The notes beneath the pieces were generated by a model, which was not told the origin of the DNA, did no database searches, and saw only the letters and a list, made by a program, of their open reading frames with translations. A stretch of 64,000 nucleotides of DNA. Origin: a virus. The stretch covers positions 48,864 to 112,863 of the IMG/VR virus record IMGVR_UViG_3300027712_001262. One strand, written 5' to 3'. The position numbers and the translations under genes were made by a program. Positions 15,062 through 23,054 of the stretch are shown here, piece by piece; position 1 is the first letter of the stretch; every line of letters starts with the position of its first letter.

Positions 15062-15275
15062 TTTTTAATGTTCTTCCTCTATAATAATTTTTATTTTCTT
15101 CTAGAAAATTATCCATAATAGATAACTCAATCCTGCAATTTGCTGTCCCATTAGTCACCCAGATCCATTTTGCTGACTGCGATGATAAGTGTTTTTTATG
15201 TTCCGAACTTCTATAATATGGATTATACTTAACCCAGTTATCGGGCGCTAGTTCATTATTAATTAATTGAACCAA
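15048..15275 (-). pseudogene. Homing-endonuclease C-terminal remnant inside nrdA
   Basis: 75 codons, readable from a TTG at 15275. The frame is open back to about 15296, where a TAG closes it. It encodes RSSEHKKHLSSQSAKWIWVT then NGTANCRI and NYYRGRTLKN. These resemble the C-terminal repeats (WVTNGT, YRGRT) of phage-borne HNH/GIY-YIG homing endonucleases. No nuclease motif remains. It lies exactly between the two NrdA halves and overlaps the start of the second. Probably the leftover of the mobile element that split the gene. Confidence 0.6.
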
Positions 15276-15304
15276 TTTTGTCTGAAATACTATTACCCAC
15301 TAAA

Positions 15305-15436
15305 TTATATTAACAAATCTCCGATATCATCTGTTTCATCTAGTTCTCGAACCTTTTTACGATTTCCATCTTTAAGCAACACTTTATGTTCGCCGGGCAG
15401 AGTTAATTCTTCCCCGGTGTCGAGAGTGATCTTAAA
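15305..15436 (-). other. Intein (Hint) block-B-like tail at the end of NrdA-N
   Basis: The last 43 codons of the 15305-16819 gene are not NrdA. They read FKITLDTGEELTL, GEHKVLLKDG and VRELDETDDIGDLLI. This is the pattern of intein block B: beta strand, dGxxixxTxxH, xxxxG, then an L-xxxDDxGD end. No block A Cys start and no C-terminal HN-Cys/Ser end is visible nearby, so it cannot be a complete intein. Confidence 0.55.
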
Positions 15437-16819
15437 TTCACCTTCGTCGTCAATTCTTTGAAATGGATAAGTTGGAAGTAAAATTTCCATACACAAATTC
15501 GATTGATATATTGGATCCACCGTTGTGTCAAACGGGCCCTGGTTGATGACATTGTCGATATTGACAAGATATATGCGCCCAGTATCAGTACGTTCTTTAA
15601 GGATTCCAGCTTTGAATATCGCATCCGCCGATACAACTTTCTTTTTAACTTTCTTGTCCTGCTCATATTGTAGGTATAACCTTTCGAACTCTTTACTGTC
15701 TCTGTAGTAGGCTTCGTATAGATCCGGAACTTCATGAGGATCAAACAACGTCATCATTTCACCACGTTTATAACGGTTCCAGAACATGGCATTAACTACC
15801 ACTGAGTAATCCATTTGACGCACACGAGTTTCATCAGTACCTTGATTGTTCTTTAATACAATAAGATCTTCAAACTGTGCGTGCCAAATGGGGAATGTAA
15901 CTGTACAGCTGGCGTTACGAATTCCGCCCTGCGAGCATGATCTCAAATCTGCAAACCATTTCTTCAAGAAAGGTATCATTCCAGTATGCTTGATCTCACC
16001 ATTGCGAATAGGTGCACCTAAGGGTCTGATTCTGCCTATTTCGAGACCAATTCCGGCTCGTTTTGAGGCATATTTGGCCATCATTTCGCCGCTAGCAAAG
16101 ATACTGTCTAAAGTGTCATCTGACGTTATCAATACACACGAGCTAAATTGTTTGGTGGTTGTTCCTAATCCTGCTAGTACCGGAGTAGCTAATGTAAAGT
16201 GTCCACTACTAGCACATTCATAATATTCTTTTACAAGTTTTAATCTTGTTTCCTTGGGTTCATTATGAAAAGCTGTTGCGGCTGCAATAGCATAACGTAC
16301 CTGCGGAGTTTCATAGACCTGTCCAGTGGCACGATTTTGTACAAGATACTTTTCTGTTAACTGTGCTATCGCAGCAAATGTGTATGTTTCATCTTTATCA
16401 TGGTCGATGAAAAGATCAATGATATCCCATTCATCTTCTGTGTACCAATCTAGCAATTTGCTAGTGTACATGCCTGCCTCTGTATTTGTTTGTACAATGC
16501 TATAAAGTTTAGGAGGGTCGTATTTACCATAGACTTCTTTGCGTAGCATACTAACACGCTGACGTCCTGCTACGTATTGGTAATTGACATTGTTAATTTC
16601 TGGATTTTCTGTTTCATCTATCAAATTAACCATAGCTTTAAGCAATAGTTCATCTATAGTTTCTGTGGTCATTCCGTCATGGAGTTCAATTTGAGCTTTG
16701 ATTTCGATCATTGATGGACTAACTCCATCAATTCCTCGGCATGCATGTGCTACTTGTCTTTGTATTTTTTCAATGTCCAATGGAACACGTTGTCCATTAC
16801 GTTTGACCACTGTGATCAT
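15305..16819 (-). CDS. nrdA: Ribonucleotide reductase alpha subunit, N-terminal half of a split NrdA
   Basis: 504 aa. Residues 1-90 form an ATP-cone (VVKRNGQRVPLDIEKIQ), so allosteric activity control is expected. FSSCVLITSDDTLDS (Cys228, equal to E. coli Cys225), RAGIGLEIGRIRPLG and LKNNQGTDETRVRQMDY follow. SNLCMEI carries the radical-site Asn441, Cys443 and Glu445. Homology stops at residue 461 (DDEGE), and a 43-residue Hint-like tail follows before the stop. The rest of NrdA is the gene at 14081-15061. The start has GAGGTAATTA before ATG and a GATAAATA late motif. The break lies between the radical Cys and the partner Cys of the active-site disulfide. Confidence 0.92.
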   Translation of the reverse strand: MITVVKRNGQRVPLDIEKIQRQVAHACRGIDGVSPSMIEIKAQIELHDGMTTETIDELLLKAMVNLIDETENPEINNVNYQYVAGRQRVSMLRKEVYGKYDPPKLYSIVQTNTEAGMYTSKLLDWYTEDEWDIIDLFIDHDKDETYTFAAIAQLTEKYLVQNRATGQVYETPQVRYAIAAATAFHNEPKETRLKLVKEYYECASSGHFTLATPVLAGLGTTTKQFSSCVLITSDDTLDSIFASGEMMAKYASKRAGIGLEIGRIRPLGAPIRNGEIKHTGMIPFLKKWFADLRSCSQGGIRNASCTVTFPIWHAQFEDLIVLKNNQGTDETRVRQMDYSVVVNAMFWNRYKRGEMMTLFDPHEVPDLYEAYYRDSKEFERLYLQYEQDKKVKKKVVSADAIFKAGILKERTDTGRIYLVNIDNVINQGPFDTTVDPIYQSNLCMEILLPTYPFQRIDDEGEFKITLDTGEELTLPGEHKVLLKDGNRKKVRELDETDDIGDLLI

Positions 16820-16847
16820 TAATTACCTCTTTTATCGATATAGATGA

Positions 16848-16855
16848 TATTTATC
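16848..16855 (-). promoter_or_regulatory. Late-type promoter motif GATAAATA before nrdA
   Basis: GATAAATA on the minus strand, 29 nt before the nrdA-N ATG. It overlaps the 3' end of the 144-aa gene. Confidence 0.5.
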
Positions 16856-17285
16856 TAGGACTACTTACTTCAATTAGGTTTTCAATGCTAACTGAATCGG
16901 GAATGTTTTTTAAGGTAATTGGACCGTTATCGTTATAGTTTATAACCCACGTGTCATCTATATATATTACATTATACTCTCTAGTTTGGTTAAGGTCAAC
17001 TAATGTTTTAAGTTCTATTTTTGAATCTTTGTATTTTTTTGTCAATTTTAACGTCCAGCCTATCATCAAAGCCTTGGTAAAATCATCGTATTTGTTATTC
17101 ACAATAATTTCCCAAGGACTAGGCCAGCTTTGTTGATAGTAGGGATCTACTTTTGGATTGTGGGGAACAAAAGGAGCATGTCTCCAAAAATCACAAGTTT
17201 CTTGTAATGGATCTGCAACTTCGTCTAATTGTTTTCTATGATTTGACCACTCTGTTAATCTATTGTCTATGGGCTGATTAAACAT
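16851..17285 (-). CDS. Hypothetical phage protein (144 aa)
   Basis: Not assigned to a family. The N-terminus has DNRLTEWSNHRKQLDEVADP then LQETCDFWRHAPFVPH, and the middle has PWPSPWEI-type aromatic residues (SWPSPWEIIVNNKYDDF). The second half looks like an alpha/beta fold with TLKLTKKYKDSKIELK. This pattern occurs in small proteins near tail genes of T4-like phages. It follows the tail spike gene by 7 bp. An assembly or neck role is possible but unsupported. Confidence 0.5.
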   Translation of the reverse strand: MFNQPIDNRLTEWSNHRKQLDEVADPLQETCDFWRHAPFVPHNPKVDPYYQQSWPSPWEIIVNNKYDDFTKALMIGWTLKLTKKYKDSKIELKTLVDLNQTREYNVIYIDDTWVINYNDNGPITLKNIPDSVSIENLIEVSSPR

Positions 17286-17292
17286 AGGTTCC

Positions 17293-19029
17293 TTATAACA
17301 TTATTTTTGTTTGAAATTCCATAATAAATGATGTACTTGTACTGGGATTAACAACTAACACTTCTAGCGATTTTGTAGTACTATTAGCAATTAGGCCAAA
17401 GTATATCCCACCGTCAGCTCCTGCTGAATTATAATTATCCTGTAATGTCACATTATTTGGTGTTAGTCCCGGTCGTACATTTATATCTAGATTACCTGTT
17501 TTTGCACCAATAGGTGATGTAGATATACAATTATATTTTACAGTTATTGCTTGAGCGGCACCGGTTATGGGCAATCTCATAATTGTAGTTGATGTGCTGG
17601 TACTTAATGATGCAGTGGTTATTGCTCTAAAATCTAATTCAGCTTTTCCTTGAATTAATGGATAATAAACAGTTGAGGTATTAAAGTTAGTATCGTGATA
17701 ACGTTTTCTTTCAAAATAATCATTGATACTAACATTTCCATTAGTGGAAAAAATTATAACTGGCTCAACTGCTACCCTCTCAGTTCCTCCGTTAGTGTTA
17801 CCCACATTGATGTACGAATTATTTTCACTAATAAAATTATGTGATTCCACACTGGTATTGGTTCCTATAAAAATTGCTTGATGTTCTATACCCTGAAATT
17901 TATTATTAACTGCTCTATAATAATTAGGACCAACAGTGGCTAGTAAGTGTGTAGTGGTGTTTAATGCTATACCATATGATGAAGCTAAAAAATTATTATT
18001 TTGAATCACAACATGATTAGTATCATAATTTGATCTTATACCATAATATAAACCATTAAATTCACAATTATCTATTAAAATATTTTCAGAAGTAACAGCA
18101 CTGTATCCTCGTAAATTTATTCCTGTAGGCAAATTTCCACCAAGACCAGACCAGGATAGTTGTCTTCCTTGTAATTTAATATTGCGTATTAATCCACCGG
18201 ACACGCAATCAAGACTAATTAAACTTAAATGTGGCGTAAATCCAGTTGAACTAGAATATCGTAATGTCATTCCTTCAATTTGAATATTATTGGGTTGCCC
18301 TGACCCTGATATGCTTGTTACTGCATTATATTCAGTTGGATCAAACTTGCCCCAAGTTAATGGATTAATCCTTCTTCCATCATAATCCACGGTTTGAAAA
18401 ATTCCCGAACCTGTAGTGATATTTTCAATAATAGTTTTATCAATGCCTTCACCAATTAATACTGCTTTTCTAGGAAGGAAAATTGTTTGTCCTACTTTGT
18501 ATATACCTGATTGAAAATTTAATTTTTTATTATATTTTAAAGTATTTCCAACATCCCAATGTGTAGAAGTTGTGAGAATATCAGTATCTAAATATAAATG
18601 ATCTATAACCATTTGAAGAGCCGCACTGCAATCTACAGGTGATGCGTCAGTTGATGGATAAACACCAAAATCAGCAACATTAACGATATCATCTAACTTA
18701 TTTTGAACTGTACGTTGTATTACTTGAAACAATGCATTGTTGATTGAAGTAGAGGTGGTAATTGTTGCTGCGTTATCACTTTCCCAAACATAATTTGTTA
18801 AAGTATTTAATAATCCTGTACTTACTATAGTGAATAGAGATTTAACATCATTTTCTGTTAATACTCGTATATTTGTGTTTCTAGATCCGCCGTCGTTGCG
18901 GTTAAGTCCAATATATAAATGTTCAGTGTCTGCGGCCCATGCAAATTCACCGCCGTCAAGTAGCGGGACTCCTGTTGTAGATTCTTTTCCTCTACGTACT
19001 TGAATTTTTGCAATTTCAACCACAGCCAT
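17293..19029 (-). CDS. Tail spike / fibre protein with pectate-lyase-like beta-helix
   Basis: 578 aa. The N-terminal 60 residues, IAKIQVRRGKES then LLDGGEFAWAADTEHLYIG, match the attachment module seen in major-tropism-determinant and related phage fibres. DFGVYPSTDASPVDCSAALQ near 125 is the start of a pectate-lyase-3 type right-handed beta-helix, whose coils run to about 430 (many short N-V-I-Q-N-N and SYGIAL turns). The C-terminal 130 residues form a beta-rich tip. It likely binds or degrades a host surface polysaccharide. A perfect TATAAATA late promoter lies about 22 nt before the ATG. Confidence 0.75.
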   Translation of the reverse strand: MAVVEIAKIQVRRGKESTTGVPLLDGGEFAWAADTEHLYIGLNRNDGGSRNTNIRVLTENDVKSLFTIVSTGLLNTLTNYVWESDNAATITTSTSINNALFQVIQRTVQNKLDDIVNVADFGVYPSTDASPVDCSAALQMVIDHLYLDTDILTTSTHWDVGNTLKYNKKLNFQSGIYKVGQTIFLPRKAVLIGEGIDKTIIENITTGSGIFQTVDYDGRRINPLTWGKFDPTEYNAVTSISGSGQPNNIQIEGMTLRYSSSTGFTPHLSLISLDCVSGGLIRNIKLQGRQLSWSGLGGNLPTGINLRGYSAVTSENILIDNCEFNGLYYGIRSNYDTNHVVIQNNNFLASSYGIALNTTTHLLATVGPNYYRAVNNKFQGIEHQAIFIGTNTSVESHNFISENNSYINVGNTNGGTERVAVEPVIIFSTNGNVSINDYFERKRYHDTNFNTSTVYYPLIQGKAELDFRAITTASLSTSTSTTIMRLPITGAAQAITVKYNCISTSPIGAKTGNLDINVRPGLTPNNVTLQDNYNSAGADGGIYFGLIANSTTKSLEVLVVNPSTSTSFIMEFQTKIML

Positions 19030-19050
19030 AATAATATCCCCTATATAGGA

Positions 19051-19058
19051 TATTTATA
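19051..19058 (-). promoter_or_regulatory. T4-type late promoter TATAAATA
   Basis: Perfect TATAAATA on the minus strand, 22 nt before the tail-spike ATG, with no gene between. Confidence 0.7.
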
Positions 19059-19077
19059 CGTTTAGTAAAAATTGATA

Positions 19078-19770
19078 TTAAGCGGGTAAAGCGTAATATT
19101 CTTCAACTTTACCAAGCCAAGCATCTTGCCACTTGTTGAAGTCTTTTGGCTCTAATGTAAATTGTTGGTATTGTAAATCTCTGCTACACATGAATATAAC
19201 ACCCTTGCGAATGTTAGTTTTGTACACTTCATTGTGTGCCAGTATATATGCCATCAATTGCAAATAGTAATCATCTACCCAAGCGGCTTTTTTTGGCTTG
19301 TTGGTTTGCTTGTGGTCACACACTGCTGGCTCATCTTGATGAATACCAATTAAGTCAGTAGTACCACTATACAGTCCAGGGAAGTAAAGACTTTGTTCCA
19401 TGGCCCAAACTTCACTCATTTTACTGAGTCCGTTCTCAATAATAATGTCTGCCATTTTGTTAGCCTGCACATGTACAGGATTACTACCTGGTTGTCTTTG
19501 TTCACCGATTAAGAATCGTTCTAAATTGGCATGCATTGCAGTCCCCACGCCTGCTGCTTCTGTAGTAATCTGCTGTGCTTTGGCATGCCCGATTCTATCA
19601 CGCCATTGATTTAAATGTGTCATATCTTTAGTAGCACCAAGGATAGTGGTCACGCTGGGCAACTTTTCACCGTCGGGCGTCCTGTAAACTCGCTTACGAG
19701 TTACTGGATCATTTATTTGGACACAATTTTTATATTGGAAACGTTCGACGAACGGAGGAGGAGTATACAT
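19078..19770 (-). CDS. PD-(D/E)XK nuclease (RecB/Cas4-like fold)
   Basis: 230 aa from the ATG at 19770 (a TTG at 19806 would add 12 residues). LPSVTTILGAT near 37 and GVGTAMHANLERFL near 75 are the N-terminal helices with the conserved His. SGTTDLIGIH near 126 and AVCDHKQTNK near 140 give the D-x11-(D)xK active site of the family. YLQLMAYILAH is the following QxxxYaxl helix. Such nucleases are common in T4-like marine phages, where they probably process DNA ends or degrade host DNA. The chosen ATG lacks a clear ribosome site, so the start is uncertain. Confidence 0.75.
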   Translation of the reverse strand: MYTPPPFVERFQYKNCVQINDPVTRKRVYRTPDGEKLPSVTTILGATKDMTHLNQWRDRIGHAKAQQITTEAAGVGTAMHANLERFLIGEQRQPGSNPVHVQANKMADIIIENGLSKMSEVWAMEQSLYFPGLYSGTTDLIGIHQDEPAVCDHKQTNKPKKAAWVDDYYLQLMAYILAHNEVYKTNIRKGVIFMCSRDLQYQQFTLEPKDFNKWQDAWLGKVEEYYALPA

Positions 19771-19802
19771 AGTATTAATTATAATACCACGTAATCTTAA
19801 AG

Positions 19803-20144
19803 TCAAATATCTGGTTTTAAATTCTTAGCGTTTCTAGATGCCATTGCATCTACAGTGGGGCTTGCCCCAGGTGCTGGAGGAGTTTGATCTGGTCTTTGTG
19901 TTTTTGTTTTGAGAGTAACTGTACCATTATCATCAATCTTTTTAATAATATCGCCAGCTGGATCAACTGCATTTTTTAGTGCAATCAATCCATCAATGTC
20001 ACTGATTCCAAGATCCATTCTTTTAATTATTTGCATAACAGCGGTAAAAGGCAACGTTGACGGTTGCCCTAACCTATCCGCTTCGCCTTTGATAACTGCT
20101 AGAACATCTCTAGCATCACCGACGTCTATTTCATACAATCTCAT
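19803..20144 (-). CDS. Hypothetical protein (113 aa)
   Basis: Starts with MRLYEI at 20144, just after the stop of the upstream gene (TAATATG). An in-frame ATG 6 codons earlier lies inside that gene and is less likely. It has VGDARDVLAVIKGEADRLG and an alpha-helical ISDIDGLIALKNAVDP segment, then a Pro/Thr-rich end. The first half resembles small helical proteins seen near capsid or portal genes of T4-like phages. Function unknown. Confidence 0.5.
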   Translation of the reverse strand: MRLYEIDVGDARDVLAVIKGEADRLGQPSTLPFTAVMQIIKRMDLGISDIDGLIALKNAVDPAGDIIKKIDDNGTVTLKTKTQRPDQTPPAPGASPTVDAMASRNAKNLKPDI

Positions 20145-20145
20145 A

Positions 20146-21558
20146 TTACTTGGCCAATGCACTTATTATATTATGCGACTCTTGAAGTTTTTGAGAAAAT
20201 GTATTTTCACGAATTTCACGACCTGTTGTGCCTGCACCTGCTGCTGCATCTGCTGCACCAAATTCATCACCTGCAGGTTCTGGATTCATTTCGTCAGGTG
20301 CGCTCATATCCATGCCCGGTTCCATACCCATACCCATGTCAGCTGTGGCTTCACCTGCAAGTACTGCTACTGCATTACTAATTGCTTCACGCTGTTGTGT
20401 TAGCATTTCTAATGTTGAGCTCAATGCTGGAACAATTGCTGCCTTAAATGCTTCTGCTTCTTGCGCTCCAAAGTCTGCTTTGATGGCATCTGCTAATTCG
20501 ATCAAAGTCTTGGTTTGATACTGGCCAACACGCTGCATCCAACTGGTGAAGTTATTGACCATATCGCCTGCACTGGTAATAGCTTTTGCTTTACCTTCTT
20601 CATCTTCTTGTAATAAGAAATCTAAACTTTCATTAACAAAACGTACATTGTGTTTGAAGTTGCTTTCTTCTAATGTACCAGCCTTGGCCTTGTTAGCACG
20701 GATTTTACCTGCTACACGTTCACCAGCCTCTTTGCTACCATAACGCTTGCCTGCATCCTTAGCAATCTTTTTAAACATCTTACCTGGTTTGCCTTCGTCT
20801 TTACCTTCCATTGTACCCATGCATTCTTTGCAATCACAATCTTTAGGATGTGCATCATCTTCACCTAGTGGCTTTTTGTCTTTTTTAGCAGGCATTGTAG
20901 TTGCTGGACGACGGGCGTCTTCTGGTGGCTTTTTATAATCAGATTGATTGCCATAGGATTTGCCTTTAACTGTTTTACTCGGTAAATCAGACATTTTAAC
21001 TTCTTTGATTTTCTTTTCTGGGTCAGCATCTGCTTTTGTATGCTTCTTAGTGTAGATTGTTCCACCAGTTTGCGGATTTGGCTTTTTATCAAACTTGCCA
21101 GTAGTCTTTTCCTTTTCGGCGCGAGCTTGAGCATCAGCCACCGTAGGAAATTCTTCTTTGACTTTGGTATCTTTCGTAGCGCCACTAGCCTTCAAGCGAG
21201 CAATTTGCACATCCTTGAAATCATTTTTGCCATCTTTGTTCTGGTCTACTTTTTTACCTTCGCTTAGTTGTGCCATTTTGTCACGTAGTTTTTGCATTTG
21301 TTCGCCTAGCATTTCTTTAATCCTTGTGTTTAACAAGTCCAGCATGGCCTTGTCTTTTTGGTATGTTTCATTGGTTAGCAAGTCGTTAATACTTACTCGT
21401 CCCTCTTGTTGGAATACCTTTGTGCGAAGTTTATTTCGCATATCTTCTAATTGTTCTCTAGAATACTTTGATATATTGACATTGACACCAAACATTTTAT
21501 TCATGTTTTCTTTTAGCTGCGAACTTGTTAGTTTTTTTCTAAAATCACTTGTTTTCAT
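20146..21558 (-). CDS. Putative virion structural protein, lysine/alanine-rich
   Basis: 470 aa. The first 110 residues are charged helix (KKLTSSQLKENMNKMFGVNV). Residues 110-300 are low-complexity Lys/Asp/Glu/Pro with a Cys cluster (HPKDCDCKECMG, near 240). GKRYGSKEAGERVAGKIRAN lies near 275. Residues 330-400 are ITSAGDMVNNFTSWMQRVGQ then QTKTLIELADAIKADFGAQE, a block found in cyanophage-type T4-like virion proteins. The end is Met/Asp/Ala/Gly-rich. A GATAAATA motif lies 30 nt upstream. A core or scaffold role is possible but unproven. Confidence 0.55.
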   Translation of the reverse strand: MKTSDFRKKLTSSQLKENMNKMFGVNVNISKYSREQLEDMRNKLRTKVFQQEGRVSINDLLTNETYQKDKAMLDLLNTRIKEMLGEQMQKLRDKMAQLSEGKKVDQNKDGKNDFKDVQIARLKASGATKDTKVKEEFPTVADAQARAEKEKTTGKFDKKPNPQTGGTIYTKKHTKADADPEKKIKEVKMSDLPSKTVKGKSYGNQSDYKKPPEDARRPATTMPAKKDKKPLGEDDAHPKDCDCKECMGTMEGKDEGKPGKMFKKIAKDAGKRYGSKEAGERVAGKIRANKAKAGTLEESNFKHNVRFVNESLDFLLQEDEEGKAKAITSAGDMVNNFTSWMQRVGQYQTKTLIELADAIKADFGAQEAEAFKAAIVPALSSTLEMLTQQREAISNAVAVLAGEATADMGMGMEPGMDMSAPDEMNPEPAGDEFGAADAAAGAGTTGREIRENTFSQKLQESHNIISALAK

Positions 21559-21587
21559 AATATTGGTTCCAAAAGAATAGTTAACTT

Positions 21588-21595
21588 TATTTATC
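21588..21595 (-). promoter_or_regulatory. Late-type promoter motif GATAAATA
   Basis: GATAAATA on the minus strand, 30 nt before the 470-aa gene. It lies in the gap after the 156-aa gene. Confidence 0.5.
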
Positions 21596-22061
21596 TGAAT
21601 CTTAATAGTTTCTCAAAATCATTAACAATGGTTTTCTTGTGTTGTTCTCGCTTATATTTGGCAATATTATATTTGGTAAACATAATTTCAGCTCTGTCAA
21701 TATTCTTTGATTTAATGTTTTTTTCCGCTAACATTTTATGTAATTCTTCTTCAAATAGTGCATGACCATAGTTTCTGTCAGCATTTAATATCTCATCATC
21801 TATGTATTTTCCAAGGGCAAGTTTATTGGCCAACAATGCAGCAGATTGTGGGAGATTAATAAAATCAACTACTACATCATTACAATAATTTAAAATGCTA
21901 TAAAATCCAGTTTTAGATTTTTTAATCTTATAATTCCCTAAGATGATAGTTCCATCTTCAGCCTTAGATGGGATTGCAATGCCTTGTTTTTGTAATTTTG
22001 TTTTTACTTTTTCGGCAAGATCTTTGACTTGTTGATATACATCATCGAGATTTTTTTTCAT
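21591..22061 (-). CDS. Hypothetical protein (156 aa)
   Basis: Lysine-rich, mainly helical. NLDDVYQQVKDLAEKVKTKL opens the protein. GNYKIKKSKTGFYSI and DFINLPQSAALLANKLALGK follow in the middle, and IMFTKYNIAKYKREQHKKTI is near the end. It overlaps the upstream 70-aa gene by 20 bp. The NLPQSAALLAN segment resembles small proteins of T4-like cyanophages, but I cannot give a function. Confidence 0.5.
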   Translation of the reverse strand: MKKNLDDVYQQVKDLAEKVKTKLQKQGIAIPSKAEDGTIILGNYKIKKSKTGFYSILNYCNDVVVDFINLPQSAALLANKLALGKYIDDEILNADRNYGHALFEEELHKMLAEKNIKSKNIDRAEIMFTKYNIAKYKREQHKKTIVNDFEKLLRFR

Positions 22062-22254
22062 CTATTTTCTTTATCAATGTTTGGTTATTATTACTTATTG
22101 AGTAAATTCCTTTTCTCACTAAGTTTTGGGCAAGCCATTGATCGCGATCACTCATAGCATCAATGGATATGTGTGATCTATGATTCTCTACAAATTGCTG
22201 TTCTTGATTTGTGAGAATAATATCCATTCCAGATAGTAACTGTGCTATTTTCAT
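22042..22254 (-). CDS. Hypothetical protein (70 aa)
   Basis: Starts KIAQLLSGMDIILTNQEQQF and contains SIDAMSDRDQWLAQNLVRKG near 35-55, which resembles a small helix-rich family of T4-like phages (LTNEEQ..RD..LAQNLVRKG). It overlaps both neighbours by 4 and 20 bp. Function unknown; a DNA-binding role is conceivable from the short helical layout only. Confidence 0.45.
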   Translation of the reverse strand: MKIAQLLSGMDIILTNQEQQFVENHRSHISIDAMSDRDQWLAQNLVRKGIYSISNNNQTLIKKIDEKKSR

Positions 22255-22682
22255 ACTCGGGCAGGTGTACTAGGTTGTGCTGGCGGGGAGGCGGGATTAA
22301 GAATTTGTTTTTGTAGCTGATCATATTTTAATTTCAATGCATTAAATTGATCAGACATAGCCTGCATACCTTGTTTTATCTCCGGACTGGGTGTAGCAGG
22401 AGTAGCAGTTGCATTAGGTTGTTGATTGCCCAAAGTGGGCTGAGGTGCCTTACCCGGAGGAGGTACAGCTTGTTGAGAATTTTGCTGTTGAGTCGGTGCT
22501 GCAGGTTGCGGTTGTCCTGGCACAGCTGGTGCCTGTTGTTGCGGAGGTGTATTGGGATTAGCAGCAGGTTGCGGTTGTCCTGGCACAGCTGGTGCCTGTT
22601 GTTGCGGAGGTGTATTGGGATTAGCAGCAGGTTGTGTGCTTGATCCTACAGGTATAGCTTCAACTAATTCTTGTATCCGCAT
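22251..22682 (-). CDS. Pro/Gln-rich low-complexity protein with a 63-bp tandem repeat
   Basis: 143 aa. Residues 15-95 are Pro, Gln and Ala-rich. The unit AANPNTPPQQQAPAVPGQPQ plus one Pro (21 aa) occurs twice in a row, encoded by perfect 63-bp repeats (22501-22626). The C-terminal third is a coiled-coil-like helix (QGMQAMSDQFNALKLKYDQL). It may be a flexible tether in the virion. No family recognised. Confidence 0.5.
   Translation of the reverse strand: MRIQELVEAIPVGSSTQPAANPNTPPQQQAPAVPGQPQPAANPNTPPQQQAPAVPGQPQPAAPTQQQNSQQAVPPPGKAPQPTLGNQQPNATATPATPSPEIKQGMQAMSDQFNALKLKYDQLQKQILNPASPPAQPSTPARV
22501..22626. repeat. Two perfect 63-bp direct repeats
   Basis: Copies 22501-22563 and 22564-22626 are identical and keep the reading frame of the Pro/Gln-rich gene. 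A recent slippage or expansion event is likely. Confidence 0.9.
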
Positions 22683-22683
22683 A

Positions 22684-23004
22684 TTATTTTAATAGAGTTA
22701 GCAATGTTTCACTATGCGCGGTAACCCATCCCAACGCTGCTAACGCACCTGCACTAAGATAAACCCATTTTGTTTTAAATTGCTCTAGATCTTTGATTTT
22801 ACCCAACATGTTATCATGTTGTTCAATATTTTCCCCATGCATACCTTTAAGTTGATCCATAATATCATCACGTGTCTTATCAAGACAATCATGCATGTCC
22901 TTAACATCTATTTTAAGGTTATCAATTTTTTCTTCGATGTTATCTACTTTTGTTTCTAACACGCTAACACGTTCTGGAACGGTTGCTAATGATGTTTTTG
23001 CCAT
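22684..23004 (-). CDS. Coiled-coil protein with a C-terminal membrane segment (XhlA/holin-like)
   Basis: 106 aa. A heptad-like region spans 10-75 (VSVLETKVDNIEEKIDNLKI). It is followed by a hydrophobic segment at about 80-100 (WVYLSAGALAALGWVTAHSE). This topology resembles XhlA-type proteins that help holin lysis, or small membrane-anchored virion factors. It is 1 bp from the next gene. The lysis role is a guess from shape. Confidence 0.45.
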   Translation of the reverse strand: MAKTSLATVPERVSVLETKVDNIEEKIDNLKIDVKDMHDCLDKTRDDIMDQLKGMHGENIEQHDNMLGKIKDLEQFKTKWVYLSAGALAALGWVTAHSETLLTLLK

Positions 23005-23054
23005 CCGAGCTATCTCCTTTTTTTTTAGAACTACTACTACTGTTAAATAGTGCC

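Noticed and set aside
15305-15436. A functional complete intein in NrdA
   Set aside because: There is no block A Cys/Ser start at the junction and no terminal HN followed by Cys, Ser or Thr. A stop codon and an endonuclease remnant follow, so only a remnant is supported.
15020-15436. Group I intron in nrdA
   Set aside because: The insertion reads as protein (Hint-like and endonuclease-like), and the second half has its own start and ribosome site. I could not see a group I core by eye. It is not excluded and RT-PCR would settle it.
15403-15744. A 113-codon frame inside nrdA-N
   Set aside because: A shadow of the true NrdA frame; no homology pattern and no ribosome site.
19771-19806. TTG start 12 codons upstream for the PD-(D/E)XK nuclease
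   Set aside because: It overlaps the upstream stop but has no ribosome site and adds residues without similarity; the ATG at 19770 is preferred, with low certainty.
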